Position numbers and translations under genes: made by a program. A DNA stretch of 64,000 nt from Paracoccus sp. MC1862 (GTDB lineage Bacteria; Pseudomonadota; Alphaproteobacteria; Rhodobacterales; Rhodobacteraceae). Below, one piece after another: positions 8,516-18,245 of this stretch. A model generated the notes under the pieces. The model was not told where the DNA came from, made no database searches, and saw only the letters and a program-made list of their open reading frames with translations. Position 1 is the stretch's first letter, and each line of letters begins with the position of its first letter. The DNA lies in assembly GCF_016617715.1 (NCBI RefSeq), contig NZ_CP067225.1, positions 2,216,001-2,280,000 on the forward strand, written 5' to 3'.

Positions 8516-9513
8516 CGCAGGATCACGGGCGGAGGGTCCCGGGGCGGGGCCGCATCGGCAGGGCGAAGATACAGCGGCGCCGGTCTGGGAACATGACGCT
8601 GGGCCATAGTCCCGCCGGTCGCTGCCACACGCCCGAGCGCCACCCGCGCGATGGCGACCGCGACCGGATGACGCGGCAGGCAGACAGGCGGGCCGGGCGG
8701 AAGCCGGTCCCTTCCGGAAAGCACCGGGCCATGGGGGTCGCTGCTGGGATGGGGCGTGGAAGGCGCCCTCCCGGGCTGGTCAGGCGCGACAGATCCCGCC
8801 AGCGGCGGCTCCTCACCTAGTTCCGCAGGGGCGAAGCCTGAAGCGCCATCCGGCAGGCCATCATCGCGCATCGGGGAATCACGGTGCGGGGTTCCTGATG
8901 ATCGCGCCATGACTGAGTGGTGCGGCGGCAGGGCGGGCTTTTCGGAATGTCCATGGTCCGAGGCCTCGCGCATGACCTCGGCAGCCGCTTCGGAGGAGCC
9001 TGCATGATCCATGCCGCTTGAAGCCCCTGTCCGGGCACTGTCCTCGGCCCAGGCGGCACCAGCCGGCAGGCCGTCGGCCGCGACAGGCGGATCCGCCGCA
9101 TCCCCTTTTGCCGGAACATTGGGGCATAGACCGAAATCCTGCCAGACCACCTCCTCCCCCCGCAGCGGCACCACGGCCCGGCAGGGGCGTGGCGCATCGC
9201 AGGCGACGGCCTCGGTCGCCGAGACGCCCACCGCGGGGATGTTCAGCGACAGCGCCAGCCCGCGCGCCGCCGCGACCGAGATGCGGATGCCGGTGAAGTT
9301 GCCCGGACCGACGCCCACCCCGATGGCATCCAGGTCGGACCAGGACAGGCCGGCTTCGGCCAGAAGCTCTTCGAGCAGCGGAAACAGGCGTTCGGCCTGG
9401 CCCTTGGTCATCGGCTCGACGCCCTGAGCCAGTACGCGGTCGCCGCAAATGACAGCGGCCGCGCAATGCGCGGCCGACGTGTCGAAGCCTAGAACCCGAA
9501 GGCCGTCAGGCAA
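8512..9513 (-). CDS. tsaB: tRNA threonylcarbamoyladenosine protein TsaB with a long insert
   Basis: TsaB partners TsaD in making the t6A modification of tRNAs that read ANN codons. The ASKHA N-lobe is clear: LGFDTSAAHCAAAVICGD at the start and GVGPGNFTGIRISVAAARGL at about residues 67-86. The C terminus (APLYLRPADAAPPRDPPP) is typical of the family in this group. Between them, from about residue 128 to 265, lies a Pro/Ser/Gly/Asp-rich stretch with no family resemblance. This makes the protein 333 residues instead of about 200-230. The start is TTG at 9513, overlapping the upstream gene by 8 bases; no ATG fits. Whether the inserted protein folds and works is unknown. Confidence 0.85.
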   Translation of the reverse strand: MPDGLRVLGFDTSAAHCAAAVICGDRVLAQGVEPMTKGQAERLFPLLEELLAEAGLSWSDLDAIGVGVGPGNFTGIRISVAAARGLALSLNIPAVGVSATEAVACDAPRPCRAVVPLRGEEVVWQDFGLCPNVPAKGDAADPPVAADGLPAGAAWAEDSARTGASSGMDHAGSSEAAAEVMREASDHGHSEKPALPPHHSVMARSSGTPHRDSPMRDDGLPDGASGFAPAELGEEPPLAGSVAPDQPGRAPSTPHPSSDPHGPVLSGRDRLPPGPPVCLPRHPVAVAIARVALGRVAATGGTMAQRHVPRPAPLYLRPADAAPPRDPPPVILR

Positions 9514-10069
9514 CGGGGCGAACCTCGGTGACCTCGGGGATGTAATGGCGCAGGAGGTTCTCGATCCCCATCTTCAGCGTCAGGGTCGAGGACGGGCAGC
9601 CCGCGCAGGCCCCCTGCATGTGCAGGTAGACCACGCCACGGTCGAAGCCGTGGAAGGTGATGTCGCCGCCGTCCTGCGCCACGGCAGGGCGCACGCGGGT
9701 GTCCAGCAGTTCCTTGATCTGGCCCACGATCTCGGCGTCGGGGCCGTCATGGGCGGCATGGCCGCCCGAGGCCGCAACCTGGGACTGCGCCAGCACGGCG
9801 TCGCCCGACTGGTAATGGTCCATGATCGCGCCCAGGATCGAGGGCTTGATCTGGTCCCAGATCGCCGCGTCGGACTTGGTGACGGTCACGAAATCCGAGC
9901 CCAGGAAGACGCCGGCAACGCCCGGCACCGCGAAGATGCGCTGCGCCAGCGGGCTTGCCGCCGCACGACCCGCGTCGGGGAAGTCTGCGGTGCCGCTGCC
10001 CAGCACGGTTTCGCCGGGCAGGAACTTCAGCGTGGCGGGGTTCGGGGTGGTTTCGGTCTGAATGAACAT
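9506..10069 (-). CDS. NifU family Fe-S carrier protein (NfuA-like)
   Basis: A 187-residue protein with an N-terminal Nfu_N domain (FIQTETTPNPATLKFLPGE at the start) and a C-terminal NifU domain carrying the cluster-binding CxxC (GACAGCPSSTLTLKMGIE). It delivers Fe-S clusters to target enzymes. The ATG at 10069 is chosen because AGGAGCACC lies just upstream and the Nfu_N domain begins right there; the frame itself opens 45 bases earlier. It leads a minus-strand group with tsaB and rimI. Confidence 0.92.
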   Translation of the reverse strand: MFIQTETTPNPATLKFLPGETVLGSGTADFPDAGRAAASPLAQRIFAVPGVAGVFLGSDFVTVTKSDAAIWDQIKPSILGAIMDHYQSGDAVLAQSQVAASGGHAAHDGPDAEIVGQIKELLDTRVRPAVAQDGGDITFHGFDRGVVYLHMQGACAGCPSSTLTLKMGIENLLRHYIPEVTEVRPVA

Positions 10070-10138
10070 CGGGTGCTCCTCGGTCCCGTCCGATATGGTC
10101 CCGGGACCGGCCAAGTCAAGGCCGGGGGGACCGACGGC

Positions 10139-10594
10139 TCAGGTGATCTGCTCCAGCCGCTCGCGCGAGATGTCGCCGGGCACGATGGTCAGCGGACAGG
10201 GCAGCGAGGCCATCTCACGCATCAGCCGCGTGACCAGCGGCCCCGGCCCGCTGCCGCCCGCGGCGGCGGCCAGCACGACAATGGCGATCGCGGCGTCGTC
10301 GCTGATCTGGGCGATCAGTTCGGCCCCGGGATCGCCCTCGCGGACCACCAGTTCCGGCTCGACCCCCGGGCGGTCGCGCATCCACTTGGCGAAGACCTCG
10401 AACTGCGCCTCGATCCGCTCGCGCGCTTCGGCCCGCATGACATCGGCCACCCCGAAGCCGTGCTGGATTTCCTCGGCGGGGATCACCGACAGCACCTGCA
10501 CCGCGCCCCCGGTGTTCGCAGCCCTCAGCGCGGCATAGCGGATCGCATTCAGGCATTCCTTGCTGTCATCCAGCACGACCAGAAACTTTCTCAT
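10139..10594 (-). CDS. Universal stress protein UspA family
   Basis: A single-domain Usp protein of 151 residues. It begins MRKFLVVLDDSKECLNAIRY and ends with the nucleotide-binding-like pattern AAAAGGSGPGPLVTRLMREM before a hydrophobic strand with SLPCPLTIVPG. This G-2x-G-9x-G(S/T)-like pattern suggests an ATP-binding subtype, although the spacing is not exact. It stands alone between the NifU-like gene and a divergently transcribed sugar transferase. Confidence 0.88.
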   Translation of the reverse strand: MRKFLVVLDDSKECLNAIRYAALRAANTGGAVQVLSVIPAEEIQHGFGVADVMRAEARERIEAQFEVFAKWMRDRPGVEPELVVREGDPGAELIAQISDDAAIAIVVLAAAAGGSGPGPLVTRLMREMASLPCPLTIVPGDISRERLEQIT

Positions 10595-10763
10595 CGCCCG
10601 TTCCTTCGGTAGCTCGGCCAGATTCCGCCGAACCAGAGTCGCAAAACTGCATCAGCTTCTCAACCCCCCAGGAAAAGGGCGGGCGCTGCACTTGCATCGG
10701 ACCCCCACTATGCTAACGCCGGGAAAGAGTCCCGGCCGTGACCGATCGAGGGTGACCGAGCGA

Positions 10764-11525
10764 GTGACGATCCAACCCGACTGGAACAGCGAAAAGATCG
10801 GGCTTGCCCCGTTCCACGGGCCGGACCCGCTGGGCAATGCCGGCGCGATCGCCTCGGCCGGCATCCCGCGCCTGCCCGGCATCGGGATGACGCCGGGCAA
10901 GCGGCTGTTCGATGTCGGGCTGGCGCTTCTGCTGCTGGTGCCGCTGTCGGTGCTGATGCTGCTGGTCGCCGGGCTGCTGCTGGCCTTCGAAGGGCGGCCG
11001 GTCTTCTATGTCTCGGAACGGATGCGGGCGCCGGGGCAGCCGTTCCGGCTGATCAAGTTCCGCACCATGCTGTGCCAAGACGACGATTTCGGCGTGACTG
11101 GGGCGCACAAGAACTGGCGGATCACGCCATTCGGGCATTTCCTGCGCCGGACGCGGATCGACGAACTGCCGCAGCTGTTCAATATCCTTCGGGGCGACAT
11201 AAGCTTTGTCGGCCCGCGCCCGACGATCGGGGAATATGTTGATCGCTATCCGGCCGCCTATGGGCAAGTGCTGAAAAGCCGTCCGGGCGTCACCGGCCTG
11301 GCGACGCTAATCTATCACCGGCACGAGGACCGCATTCTCGGCCGCTGCAAGAGCGCCGAGGAAACCGAGAGGGCCTATGCCCGCCGCTGCTTGCCGACCA
11401 AGCTGAAGATCGACCTGATCTATCAGCGGAACCAGACCTTGGCACTGGATCTGTGGATCATCTGGCGCACGGTCCTCATCATCCTCTACAAGGACGAAAG
11501 GCCGCGGCGGCGGGGGCGCAAGTAG
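10764..11525 (+). CDS. Undecaprenyl-phosphate sugar transferase (exopolysaccharide)
   Basis: A bacterial sugar transferase (PF02397 type) that loads the first sugar phosphate onto the lipid carrier for surface polysaccharide synthesis. It has one membrane segment in KRLFDVGLALLLLVPL, the conserved PVFYVSERMRAPGQPFRLIKF region, and RRTRIDELPQLFNILRGD plus SFVGPRPTIGEY, which carry the catalytic Asp-Glu and Arg residues. The start is uncertain: GTG at 10764 is used, with an ATG at 10710 and another at 10887 also in frame. No other polysaccharide genes are adjacent. Confidence 0.85.
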   Translation: MTIQPDWNSEKIGLAPFHGPDPLGNAGAIASAGIPRLPGIGMTPGKRLFDVGLALLLLVPLSVLMLLVAGLLLAFEGRPVFYVSERMRAPGQPFRLIKFRTMLCQDDDFGVTGAHKNWRITPFGHFLRRTRIDELPQLFNILRGDISFVGPRPTIGEYVDRYPAAYGQVLKSRPGVTGLATLIYHRHEDRILGRCKSAEETERAYARRCLPTKLKIDLIYQRNQTLALDLWIIWRTVLIILYKDERPRRRGRK

Positions 11526-11572
11526 GCGCCGTCCTGCAGTTCGGCCAGCCGGCGATCATTCGCAATGCCTTG

Positions 11573-12373
11573 TCAGCGGGAGGAGGGGTCCGAAGGATTG
11601 GAAAACGGCTCTGCCGGATAATCCACCCCCACCAGATACAGGCCCTGCGGCGGGCAGACCGGACCGCAGGCGGCGCGGTCGCGGGCGTCCAGCGCCTCGC
11701 GCACCCTGCCGGGTTCCCATGCCCCCGCGCCCACCCGTTCCAGCGTGCCGACGATGGACCGGACCTGGTTGTGCAGAAAGGAGCGCGCCGACAGGTGGAA
11801 ACGGTATTCGGCGCCATGGGGCAGCACGATCTCCTCGATCTCGATGCGGTCCAGCGTCTTCACCGGGCTTGCCGCCTGGCACATGGTCGAACGGAAGGTG
11901 GTGAAGTCGTGGTTGCCGAGCAGATGCGCCGCGCCCTGCCGCATCGCCCCGGCATCCAGCAGATGGGCGACCTGCCAGACCTGTCCCCGGTCATGCGTTA
12001 CGGGCGCCCGGCGCGACAGCAGCCGGAACAGGTAGCGCCGCCCCTGCGCCGAGAAGCGGGCGTGAAAATCGTCGGCAACGCGCGCCGCGGCCAGCACCGC
12101 GACCGGCGCGGGCTTGAGGTGCCAGTTCAGCGCCTCGGCCAGCCGGAAGGGGTCCCAGTCGCGCGACAGGTCGGCATGGGCAACCTGCCCGGTCGCGTGA
12201 ACCCCGGCGTCCGTCCGTCCCGCCGCGGCAATCCGCGCGCCCGCCCGGAAGCCGGGATCCAGCGCCGCCAAGGCGCGTTCAACCTCACCCTGAACCGAGG
12301 CGCGGTCGGCCTGCGCCTGCCAGCCGGCAAAGGGTCCGCCGTCATATTCGATCTTCAGCGCAAAGCGCGGCAT
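11573..12373 (-). CDS. truA: tRNA pseudouridine synthase TruA
   Basis: TruA of 266 residues, which makes pseudouridine at positions 38-40 in tRNA anticodon stems. The catalytic Asp is in [15 protein letters not shown], and the motif [14 protein letters not shown] plus [18 protein letters not shown] are both family hallmarks. The ATG at 12373 begins the conserved [12 protein letters not shown]; the frame is open for 53 codons further upstream, but that part belongs to the next gene's shadow. The gene ends about 5 bases from its upstream neighbour, so the two are probably co-transcribed. Confidence 0.95.
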   Translation of the reverse strand: MPRFALKIEYDGGPFAGWQAQADRASVQGEVERALAALDPGFRAGARIAAAGRTDAGVHATGQVAHADLSRDWDPFRLAEALNWHLKPAPVAVLAAARVADDFHARFSAQGRRYLFRLLSRRAPVTHDRGQVWQVAHLLDAGAMRQGAAHLLGNHDFTTFRSTMCQAASPVKTLDRIEIEEIVLPHGAEYRFHLSARSFLHNQVRSIVGTLERVGAGAWEPGRVREALDARDRAACGPVCPPQGLYLVGVDYPAEPFSNPSDPSSR

Positions 12374-12377
12374 GGCC

Positions 12378-13340
12378 TTACCGGCGCGGCTGTTTCTCGG
12401 GGATGCGGAACAGGTCGTCCAGGGTCGGATCGCTGCGGTCCTCCAGCGCCGCGGTTTCCGGCGGACGGACGCCCTCGCGGGCAAGGCGGTCGCGCAGCAC
12501 CTGGATCTCGATGTCCATGTCGGTGCGCCCACCCTGGTGCAACCGCTGCTGCAGCGCTTGGAAGCTGGCTTCGAGGTCGGTCAGCAGCGCCTCGTATTGC
12601 CGGCGGGCGCCCTCGTCGCGGGTGCGCTGGTAGAGATCGGCGAACTTCACCGTCGCGTCGCGGGCGCCGATCAGGTAGACGCCGAGATAGCGCCGCGCCG
12701 CAGCCAGTGCGCCGGGGTCCTGTTCCACCCGGTCGAACAGGTTCCGCGCGGTCGCGGCGAACATACCCACCCGGGCCTCTAGCCGCCGGTCGCCCACCAG
12801 CTTGATGGCGTCGGTGATGCCGGCCAGATGCTTTTCGGCCTCGTCCACCATGCGGGCGGCGCGGTCCTGCTGGAAGCTGTCCACGCCCTCCATCCCCTTG
12901 TCGGCCATCGGGTCGGTGCCGAAGGTCAGCCAGTGCAGGATCGAGCCGGTGAAGCCGATTGCCAGCGCGCCCCCCAGCGCCCCCGGCTCGGCCGAACCGA
13001 CCGCCAGACCCAGCCCCGTCAGGATGCCGCCAAAAAGCTTGCGCGGGATCGCGGGCCTGCGGGCCACGCGGCGGGCGTCATAGGCGGCCTCGGCCTGCAG
13101 CCCTTCCCGCGTCATCCACATTGCCCCCGCGGTGATGCCGAACCCCGCAAGGCTGGTCGCCATCACTACCGGATCGCCCTGGAAGAAAGCCGTCAGCAGG
13201 AAGGGCGAGGCCATGGCAGTGATCCACTTGGTCCGCCCTTCATGCGGATGGCGCACCTCGCCCGGCGCGGGCCTCGCGGGCACGCCGTCACCGCCGCGCC
13301 CCGCGCCCGGGGAAAACTTGCCGCCGAACCGTTTCGCCAT
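12378..13340 (-). CDS. XpaC-like (5-bromo-4-chloroindolyl phosphate hydrolysis) family protein
   Basis: A 320-residue protein with two or three N-terminal hydrophobic segments (about residues 44-125) and a helical cytoplasmic C-terminal half, the layout of the Halogen_Hydrol (PF10112) family. In alphaproteobacteria such genes often neighbour TerA/TelA-type tellurite-resistance genes; none is visible here. Family function is not established beyond the old X-phosphate phenotype in Bacillus. It lies 4 bases upstream of truA. Confidence 0.75.
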   Translation of the reverse strand: MAKRFGGKFSPGAGRGGDGVPARPAPGEVRHPHEGRTKWITAMASPFLLTAFFQGDPVVMATSLAGFGITAGAMWMTREGLQAEAAYDARRVARRPAIPRKLFGGILTGLGLAVGSAEPGALGGALAIGFTGSILHWLTFGTDPMADKGMEGVDSFQQDRAARMVDEAEKHLAGITDAIKLVGDRRLEARVGMFAATARNLFDRVEQDPGALAAARRYLGVYLIGARDATVKFADLYQRTRDEGARRQYEALLTDLEASFQALQQRLHQGGRTDMDIEIQVLRDRLAREGVRPPETAALEDRSDPTLDDLFRIPEKQPRR

Positions 13341-13350
13341 CGCCCCGCCC

Positions 13351-13434
13351 TCAGCCCGCGCCGAAGAGCGAGGCGTAAAGCGTCACCCCCATCAGAAGAA
13401 AGAAGGACAGGCGCTGGGCGGCGGGACGGGACAT
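13351..13434 (-). CDS. Possible 27-residue membrane peptide
   Basis: A short open frame immediately upstream of the XpaC-like gene encodes a basic N terminus (MSRPAAQRL) followed by one hydrophobic segment (SFFLLMGVTLYASLFGAG). It sits 10 bases before the next gene and has only a weak ribosome binding site. Small single-span peptides in this position can be real, but there is no independent support. Confidence 0.3.
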   Translation of the reverse strand: MSRPAAQRLSFFLLMGVTLYASLFGAG

Positions 13435-13569
13435 GGGCGTGGTCTTTCGGCTGGACGGGCGTTTCGGCAATGGCCGCCCCCCGCGGGTCGCACAAGGGCA
13501 GCCACACGGTCAACCCCGCAGCGCCCCGGCCGTTCCGAAGCGGATGGCGGAGAGGTAGGAGAGATAGGA

Positions 13570-14098
13570 GAGCTGGTCTTGCCGTTCAGGCTCTCGATGA
13601 ACGCGTTGTCTGTAGGCTTGCCGGGCCGGCTGAAGTCGAATGTCACATCGCGCTGATAGGCCCAGAGGTCCAGGTCGCGGGAGATGAACTCGCTGCCCTG
13701 ATCGACCCGGATGGTCCTGGGCAGGCCGATCTCCCGGCCGACCTGTTCCAGGACGGCGATCACGTCCGGGGCACGGAATCCGGGCCGCGGCACGATGGCC
13801 GGGGAGAAGCGCGAGAAGGTGTCGACGATTGTCAGGATCCGGATCCTGGTTCCGGTCGCAAGTTGGTCATGAACAAAGTCCATGGCCCAGGTTTCGTTGG
13901 CCCGGACCGGCGGACAGCGGTCATCCCGGAGCTACGCCTTCACCCGCCGTTTCGGCACCTTGTTCCTCAGCTGAAGGCCCAACTCCTTGTAGAGCCGGTA
14001 GACACGCTTGGCGTTGATCTCCCAACCCTCGCGTCGCAGCAGCACATTGATCCGGCGGTAGCCGTAACGCACCCGTGTCTGTGTCTCGGCATTCGTCG
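13570..14098 (-). pseudogene. IS3-family OrfB transposase relic (first copy)
   Basis: The minus strand encodes recognisable pieces of an IS3-family integrase-type transposase: YGYRRINVLLRREGWEINAK, then WAMDFVHDQLATGTRIRI, then the catalytic region IRVDQGSEFISRDLDLWAYQ and PGKPTDNAFIESLNGK. A stop codon interrupts it in the RVKA-LRDDR region near 13934. The C-terminal part after ESLNGK is missing, so the copy ends abruptly near 13570. It is non-functional. Confidence 0.8.
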
Positions 14099-14138
14099 GG
14101 GAATGATCCACCGGATCATTTCCTGATCCTCCTCATTC
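14099..14138 (-). repeat. Palindromic repeat, copy A
   Basis: Read on the minus strand, this stretch begins ATGAGGAGGATCAGGAAATG and continues into a palindrome (AATGATCC, GGT, GGATCATT). Nearly the same sequence recurs at 16135-16176. The palindrome could form a stem of about 8 bp. Confidence 0.5.
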
Positions 14139-14224
14139 CTTGATCCGCTTTGTCAAAGCGGCCTGCGGACGGCGCCGACCCTTGTAGTGATAGCTCGACC
14201 GCTTCGCCCGGAGCACCGCGCAAG

Positions 14225-15468
14225 TCAGATCTGTTTTGCTTCGTCTGACCAGTGTCGGGTGTGCTGCCAAGTGGATCTCCGTCCTGGTAGCGCCGCCGCC
14301 GGGATTGGCATCGTCTGCCTGAGACAGGCCTGATCAGGCGTCTGCCCGCCGGGCGACGAATGCGGCCTGGTGCTGTTGCAGAAGCCCACATAGCGGCCGA
14401 TCGAGGCCCCGGTCCCGGAGACGCTGCCGCAGGGGCGCCGGGACACCTCCTCTGTATTTCGCTGCGCGGTCCTTCGGTTCACCGTCCGCCAGCGCCGCTC
14501 GACGAAGGCGTTGCCGCGCCCTCGGCGTATGGGCCGACCCCCTGCCGTCCATGCTGATGGCGACCCTGGCGTTCTTCAGCGCCGTGATGAACGCCACACC
14601 GGTGAACTGCGAGCCCTGGTCGCTGTTGAAGATCTCCGGTCGGCCGGAGCGGCCGAGCGCGTCCTTCAGGGTCTCGATGCAGAAGTCCGGTGACCGCGTG
14701 ATCGCCAGCCGCCGGGCGAGGACCTTGCGGCTGAACCAGCCGAGGACGGCGGTCAGGTGGACAAAGCCCTCGCCATCGGAATGGAGGTGATTGTCCATTG
14801 CCCAGGCCTGGCCTGGCCCCGTCACTGCCGGATGGCGCACCAGACAAGGAGAGATCTTGTGGCCCGGCACCGGCTTTGACGTGTTCGGGCGGCAGAGCGC
14901 CGGGCTCGCCATCCCCTTCCTCAGCGGGCAGACGTGAAGCCGGCCCGGTTCGTGTTCCTCCGCCCGCAACAGGCCCTTCAGCATCCGGCTGCCCGCGAAG
15001 GGATGCTCAGGATGAAGTGCGTCGATCCGGCGCATGAGCGCGGGATCGGCGGCCGAGGCAGGCCGCGGCAGGTAGCAGGCGCGGCCCCCGGCTGATCCCG
15101 GGCACCTTCGCCTTGCGGCTGACGCCCAGCCCATGGTCGCGGTCGATCATCGTCCTGCGCCCGGCAGCAGACCGGCCCCGGCCCGAGCGCGCCGGACAAG
15201 AAATCCTTCCCCGGCGTCAGCTCGCCGCTCTTCGCGTGCAGCGTGCTCACCTCCACCGCCGATGCCGGATCCACCGCGGCCGCCCCCCCGCGCCCCGGAC
15301 ACCCCGGAGGCGCCGTCCAGGCGCTGCCTGCGCTACTGCGTGGCCTGGGTCCGGATGCACGTCGAACTGCCCGGCCAGTCCGGCCAGCGTCTTCCTGCCC
15401 CTGATGGCGGCCAGCGCTGCCTGCGCCTTGAAAGCCGGGCGGTGGTTCCGGCCCGGTCGTCTGCTCAT
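14225..15468 (-). pseudogene. IS3-family OrfAB transposase relic (second copy)
   Basis: A different, heavily decayed IS3-family element. OrfA begins at about 15468 (MSRRPGRNHRPAFKAQAALA) and soon loses frame. OrfB fragments follow in two frames: MRRIDALHPEHPFAGSRMLK, QAWAMDNHLHSDGEGFVHLT, EIFNSDQGSQFTGVAFITAL, then after a frameshift near 14480 VGFCNSTRPHSSPGGQTPDQ. The DDE core is partly present, but several frameshifts make it inactive. Codon quality falls away strongly compared with neighbouring genes. Confidence 0.8.
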
Positions 15469-15779
15469 GGCCTCTGCCCGCCCCCGGCATCATGCCGAGG
15501 TCGCCCGGATGATCCACTCAACCCCCCTGTACAGATTGCCCGAGCCGGATCTCCTGACAGCATCAACCCGGCGTATTTCTTGCGCTAGGTAGAAAAGGTC
15601 GCCTGGCTGCTTCCCGTCTGTGCAATGCGCGGACTGCGGCAAACCTCGTCGACGGCCGTGCAGCCCTCCGCGTGCTTCAGCACAAAGGCGATCTGGGCCT
15701 CGCGAGCGTCCGCACGCAGGGCCGCAACGAACGCGGCGGCGTGCTATCCCTTGCCTGCCCCCAAGGTCAGCTTCGGGTC
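15469..15779. other. No gene between two IS relics
   Basis: About 310 bases between the decayed IS3 copy and the IS481-type left end. Short frames are open on both strands, but none resembles a protein I know. Confidence 0.4.
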
Positions 15780-15826
15780 TGTCCACTTAACCTTCTTCCC
15801 TACTTTTTTGGGAAGGGGGAAGGGTC

Positions 15827-16910
15827 ATGTATCAGCCGACAAAGGCTCTGTTGCCGCGGAAGCAGGATGCTGACACGAAGCTGGCGCAGCACCGTCTGAG
15901 TGTGCTGGAACTGGCGAAGCAGTGGGGAACGTCGCCGAGGGCTGTCGGCAGCAGGTCTTGATCGGACCAGCTCCTACGAATGGAAATGGCGGTTCCCGAC
16001 GCAGGGCGTCGAGGGGCTGAAGGACCTGCCGCCGCTCCACAAGAACCACCCGCAGACCACGCCGCCGGAGACGATGGAGCGTATCCGGACCCTGGCACTG
16101 GCGCATCCGGCTCATGGCTGCAACCGGTTCGAGGTATGAGGAGGATCAGAAAACAGTCCGGTGGACTGTTTTCCCGATAATCGGCTGGCGCTGGAGGGCA
16201 TCCGGGTCTCGGCAATCACTATCCAGAAGATCCTCAACAAGAATTGGCTGGGCAAAACCTCCGATCGCTGGCTGGCCTTGGAGCAGGCCAATGCCGAGAA
16301 GGCAGTCGGCCTGACCCCGGAGCAAGCCGCCTTTATCGAGAAGCTCAATCCTTGGTTCCGCGAGCGCCATGTCGAAAGTTCCGCGCGCCGGGCGAGTTAC
16401 TGTCAGCCGGGACATTTTTTCTCGGCAACATCAAGGGGATCGGCCGCATCTATCTGCACGCAGTCGTTGACGACCATGGCTCTTGCGCCTTCGGCTTCCT
16501 TCATGTTTCCAAGCAGCCTGAGGCCGCCGTGGCGGTGCTGCACGATGACGTGCTGCCATTCTGTCGCAATCTGGATCTGCCGGTCGGGGCGGTGCGCACC
16601 GACAATCGCCGCGAGTTCTGCAGGACTGAGCGGCATCCTTACGAATTCCATCTCGACATCAACAGCATCGAGCATCGCAGTACCAAGCTCCGGACACCCC
16701 GCACCAACTGCTTCGTCGAGCGATTCAACAGCCATCCTCGACGAGTTCTTCCGCGTAGCCATGCGCGACAACTTCTACGATAGGGTCGAAGCACTCCAGG
16801 CCGATCTCGATGCCTGGCTTGTCCACTGCAGCATCGGACGACCGCATCTCGGCTACCGCAACATGGGCCGCCGACCGATCGAGACCGTCATGTCATTCGC
16901 AAGCCAAGAA
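15827..16910 (+). pseudogene. IS481-family transposase relic
   Basis: The gene starts MYQPTKALLPRKQDADTKLA, with a helix-turn-helix region (HRLSVLELAKQWGT) that soon breaks by frameshift. An in-frame stop follows near CNRFEV, where a palindromic repeat is inserted. The catalytic part resumes (LEGIRVSAITIQKILNKNWL; later LHAVVDDHGSCAFGFLHVSK, VRTDNRREFCRTERHPYEF), and the end is typical (VHCSIGRPHLGYRNMGRRP). At least three frame disruptions make it inactive. Confidence 0.8.
16135..16176 (+). repeat. Palindromic repeat, copy B
   Basis: This stretch reads ATGAGGAGGATCAGAAAACA and continues into a perfect palindrome arm pair (AACAGTCC, GGT, GGACTGTT). It lies exactly where the IS481 transposase frame is interrupted. 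Copy A at 14099-14138 differs mainly inside the two palindrome arms, with matching changes in both arms. Confidence 0.5.
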
Positions 16911-17149
16911 GGTTACGTGGACAGGCCGGACTTGAGCTTTCCGCCACACACAAGTGCGGGATGAATGGCGGCATGCCATAGGCCCTCGGTTCGGAAAAGA
17001 ATCCCCCCGATCACGGTTGCCTCAGGCAGGGTCACCCCCGCCTTCGGCATCTTTTCATCCGCGCGTTCCTGTGGTGCACTGCTGCAGGAAAGCTGTCAGG
17101 GCCATTCGCCCGAACCCGCAACATCCAGGTGGGACCGGGCCGCCCGCGA

Positions 17150-17923
17150 TCACTCCGCCGAGTTGAGCCGCATCCGGGCGCGGCGCTCGCGGCGTTGCGC
17201 TTTCCGGCCAAGGCGGATCGACTGCCCGACGAAGTCCAAGTGATCGCGGGCGGCTTTGTCGGCTAGGACTGCATCGCCCGCCTCGATCGCCGAGATGATC
17301 CCGAGGTGCTGGTCCAGCAGCTTGCGTCCGGTGCCGTCGATGCTGCGCAGCAGGTCGCGGTTGTAGAAGATACCCCGCCGGGTCAGGTCGAAGACCGAGG
17401 CCATCATGTGGATCAGCGTGGTGTTGTGGCTGGCGTCCACGACCGCGCCGTGCAGCCGGAAATCGGCCTCCTGCTCGGCCTCGCAGTCCTGGGCGTCCCA
17501 GGCGGCCCGAAGCTCGTCCCGGATCGCGGACAGGCGTTCCTTGTCGGCCGCCGTTGCGCGCCGGGCGGCAAGACGGGCGGCGAAGGCCTCCTGCTCGCGA
17601 CGATATTCCAGGTAGTCGTGGAACGCCTCGCCGTGGCGCGCATAAAGCGCCAGCATCGCGGGCGACATCGCCCGCCCGGTAAGCTCGGCGATATAGGTGC
17701 CGTCGCCGTGGCGGACCGTCACGAGATTGCGGCTTTCGAGAACCTGCAGGGCCTCGCGCAGCTTCGGGCGCGAGACGTGGAAGGCCTCGGCCATCTCGCG
17801 CTCGGACGGCAGGCGGGCGCCGCCCTTCAGCACCCCGTCCACGATCATCGTCTCGATCTTTCCCACGACCACCTGGACCACCGATTCGTGGTCGATGGGT
17901 TCGAAAACATCCACTGCGATCAT
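17150..17923 (-). CDS. FadR/GntR-family regulator of lactate genes (LldR-like)
   Basis: A 257-residue regulator. The N-terminal winged helix shows LPSEREMAEAFHVSRPKLRE and ALQVLESRNLVTVRHGDGTY, and the C-terminal all-helical FCD domain has the metal-binding His pattern (DFRLHGAVVDASHN, DQHLGIISAIEAGD, DHLDFVGQS). It is transcribed away from the lactate permease and lut genes with a shared upstream region, so it most likely controls them in response to lactate, as LldR does. The ligand is inferred from neighbours. Confidence 0.85.
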   Translation of the reverse strand: MIAVDVFEPIDHESVVQVVVGKIETMIVDGVLKGGARLPSEREMAEAFHVSRPKLREALQVLESRNLVTVRHGDGTYIAELTGRAMSPAMLALYARHGEAFHDYLEYRREQEAFAARLAARRATAADKERLSAIRDELRAAWDAQDCEAEQEADFRLHGAVVDASHNTTLIHMMASVFDLTRRGIFYNRDLLRSIDGTGRKLLDQHLGIISAIEAGDAVLADKAARDHLDFVGQSIRLGRKAQRRERRARMRLNSAE

Positions 17924-18125
17924 CGGTCTGCCCTCTCAGGCTGTTCCGAGGGTAATGCCTGGCAATAATATTAACCTCAGGAATGTCAGGTTCAAGCGGC
18001 AGAAAAATTTTAACAACCATCTGTTATGGAATGATTTTGGAATGATGATCTTTGTATCAAGGCTCCAGAGCAGCTTCAGCACACTCAAAAGCTCGCTCAT
18101 TGATGCGGGAGAGCGGACAAAACAT

Positions 18126-18152
18126 TTGACCGGACCGAGAGGAAAATAATAT
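18126..18152 (+). promoter_or_regulatory. Possible promoter toward the lactate operon
   Basis: TTGACC at 18126-18131 and TAATAT at 18147-18152 are spaced 15 bases apart, which resembles a sigma-70 promoter with a short spacer. It points at lctP, but the permease start is about 900 bases away with a gene relic in between. Confidence 0.25.
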
Positions 18153-18245
18153 GGACCTCTCATGACAAGTTCACTGTTGCACGCCGGGAGGGGCGGTCAA
18201 AGGGAGCGGGGGGATGCCGATCATACCCAGCAGGATACCTGTGCC

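Larger units (their letters stand above)
15780..16923 (+). mobile_element. Degraded IS481-family insertion sequence
   Basis: The element is bounded by imperfect inverted repeats. The left end reads TGTCCACTTAACCTTCTT, and the right end, read inward on the other strand, reads TGTCCACGTAACCTTCTT (17 of 18 match). The length of about 1.14 kb fits an IS481-type element with one transposase gene. I see no convincing target-site duplication. The transposase inside is broken (see the next entry). Confidence 0.75.

Noticed and set aside
9449-10612. A 387-codon plus-strand frame
   Set aside because: Shadow of the NifU-like and UspA genes, which are clearly on the minus strand.
13351-16923. Composite transposon formed by the three IS relics
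   Set aside because: The relics belong to different families, have decayed ends and enclose no cargo, so a composite unit is not supported.
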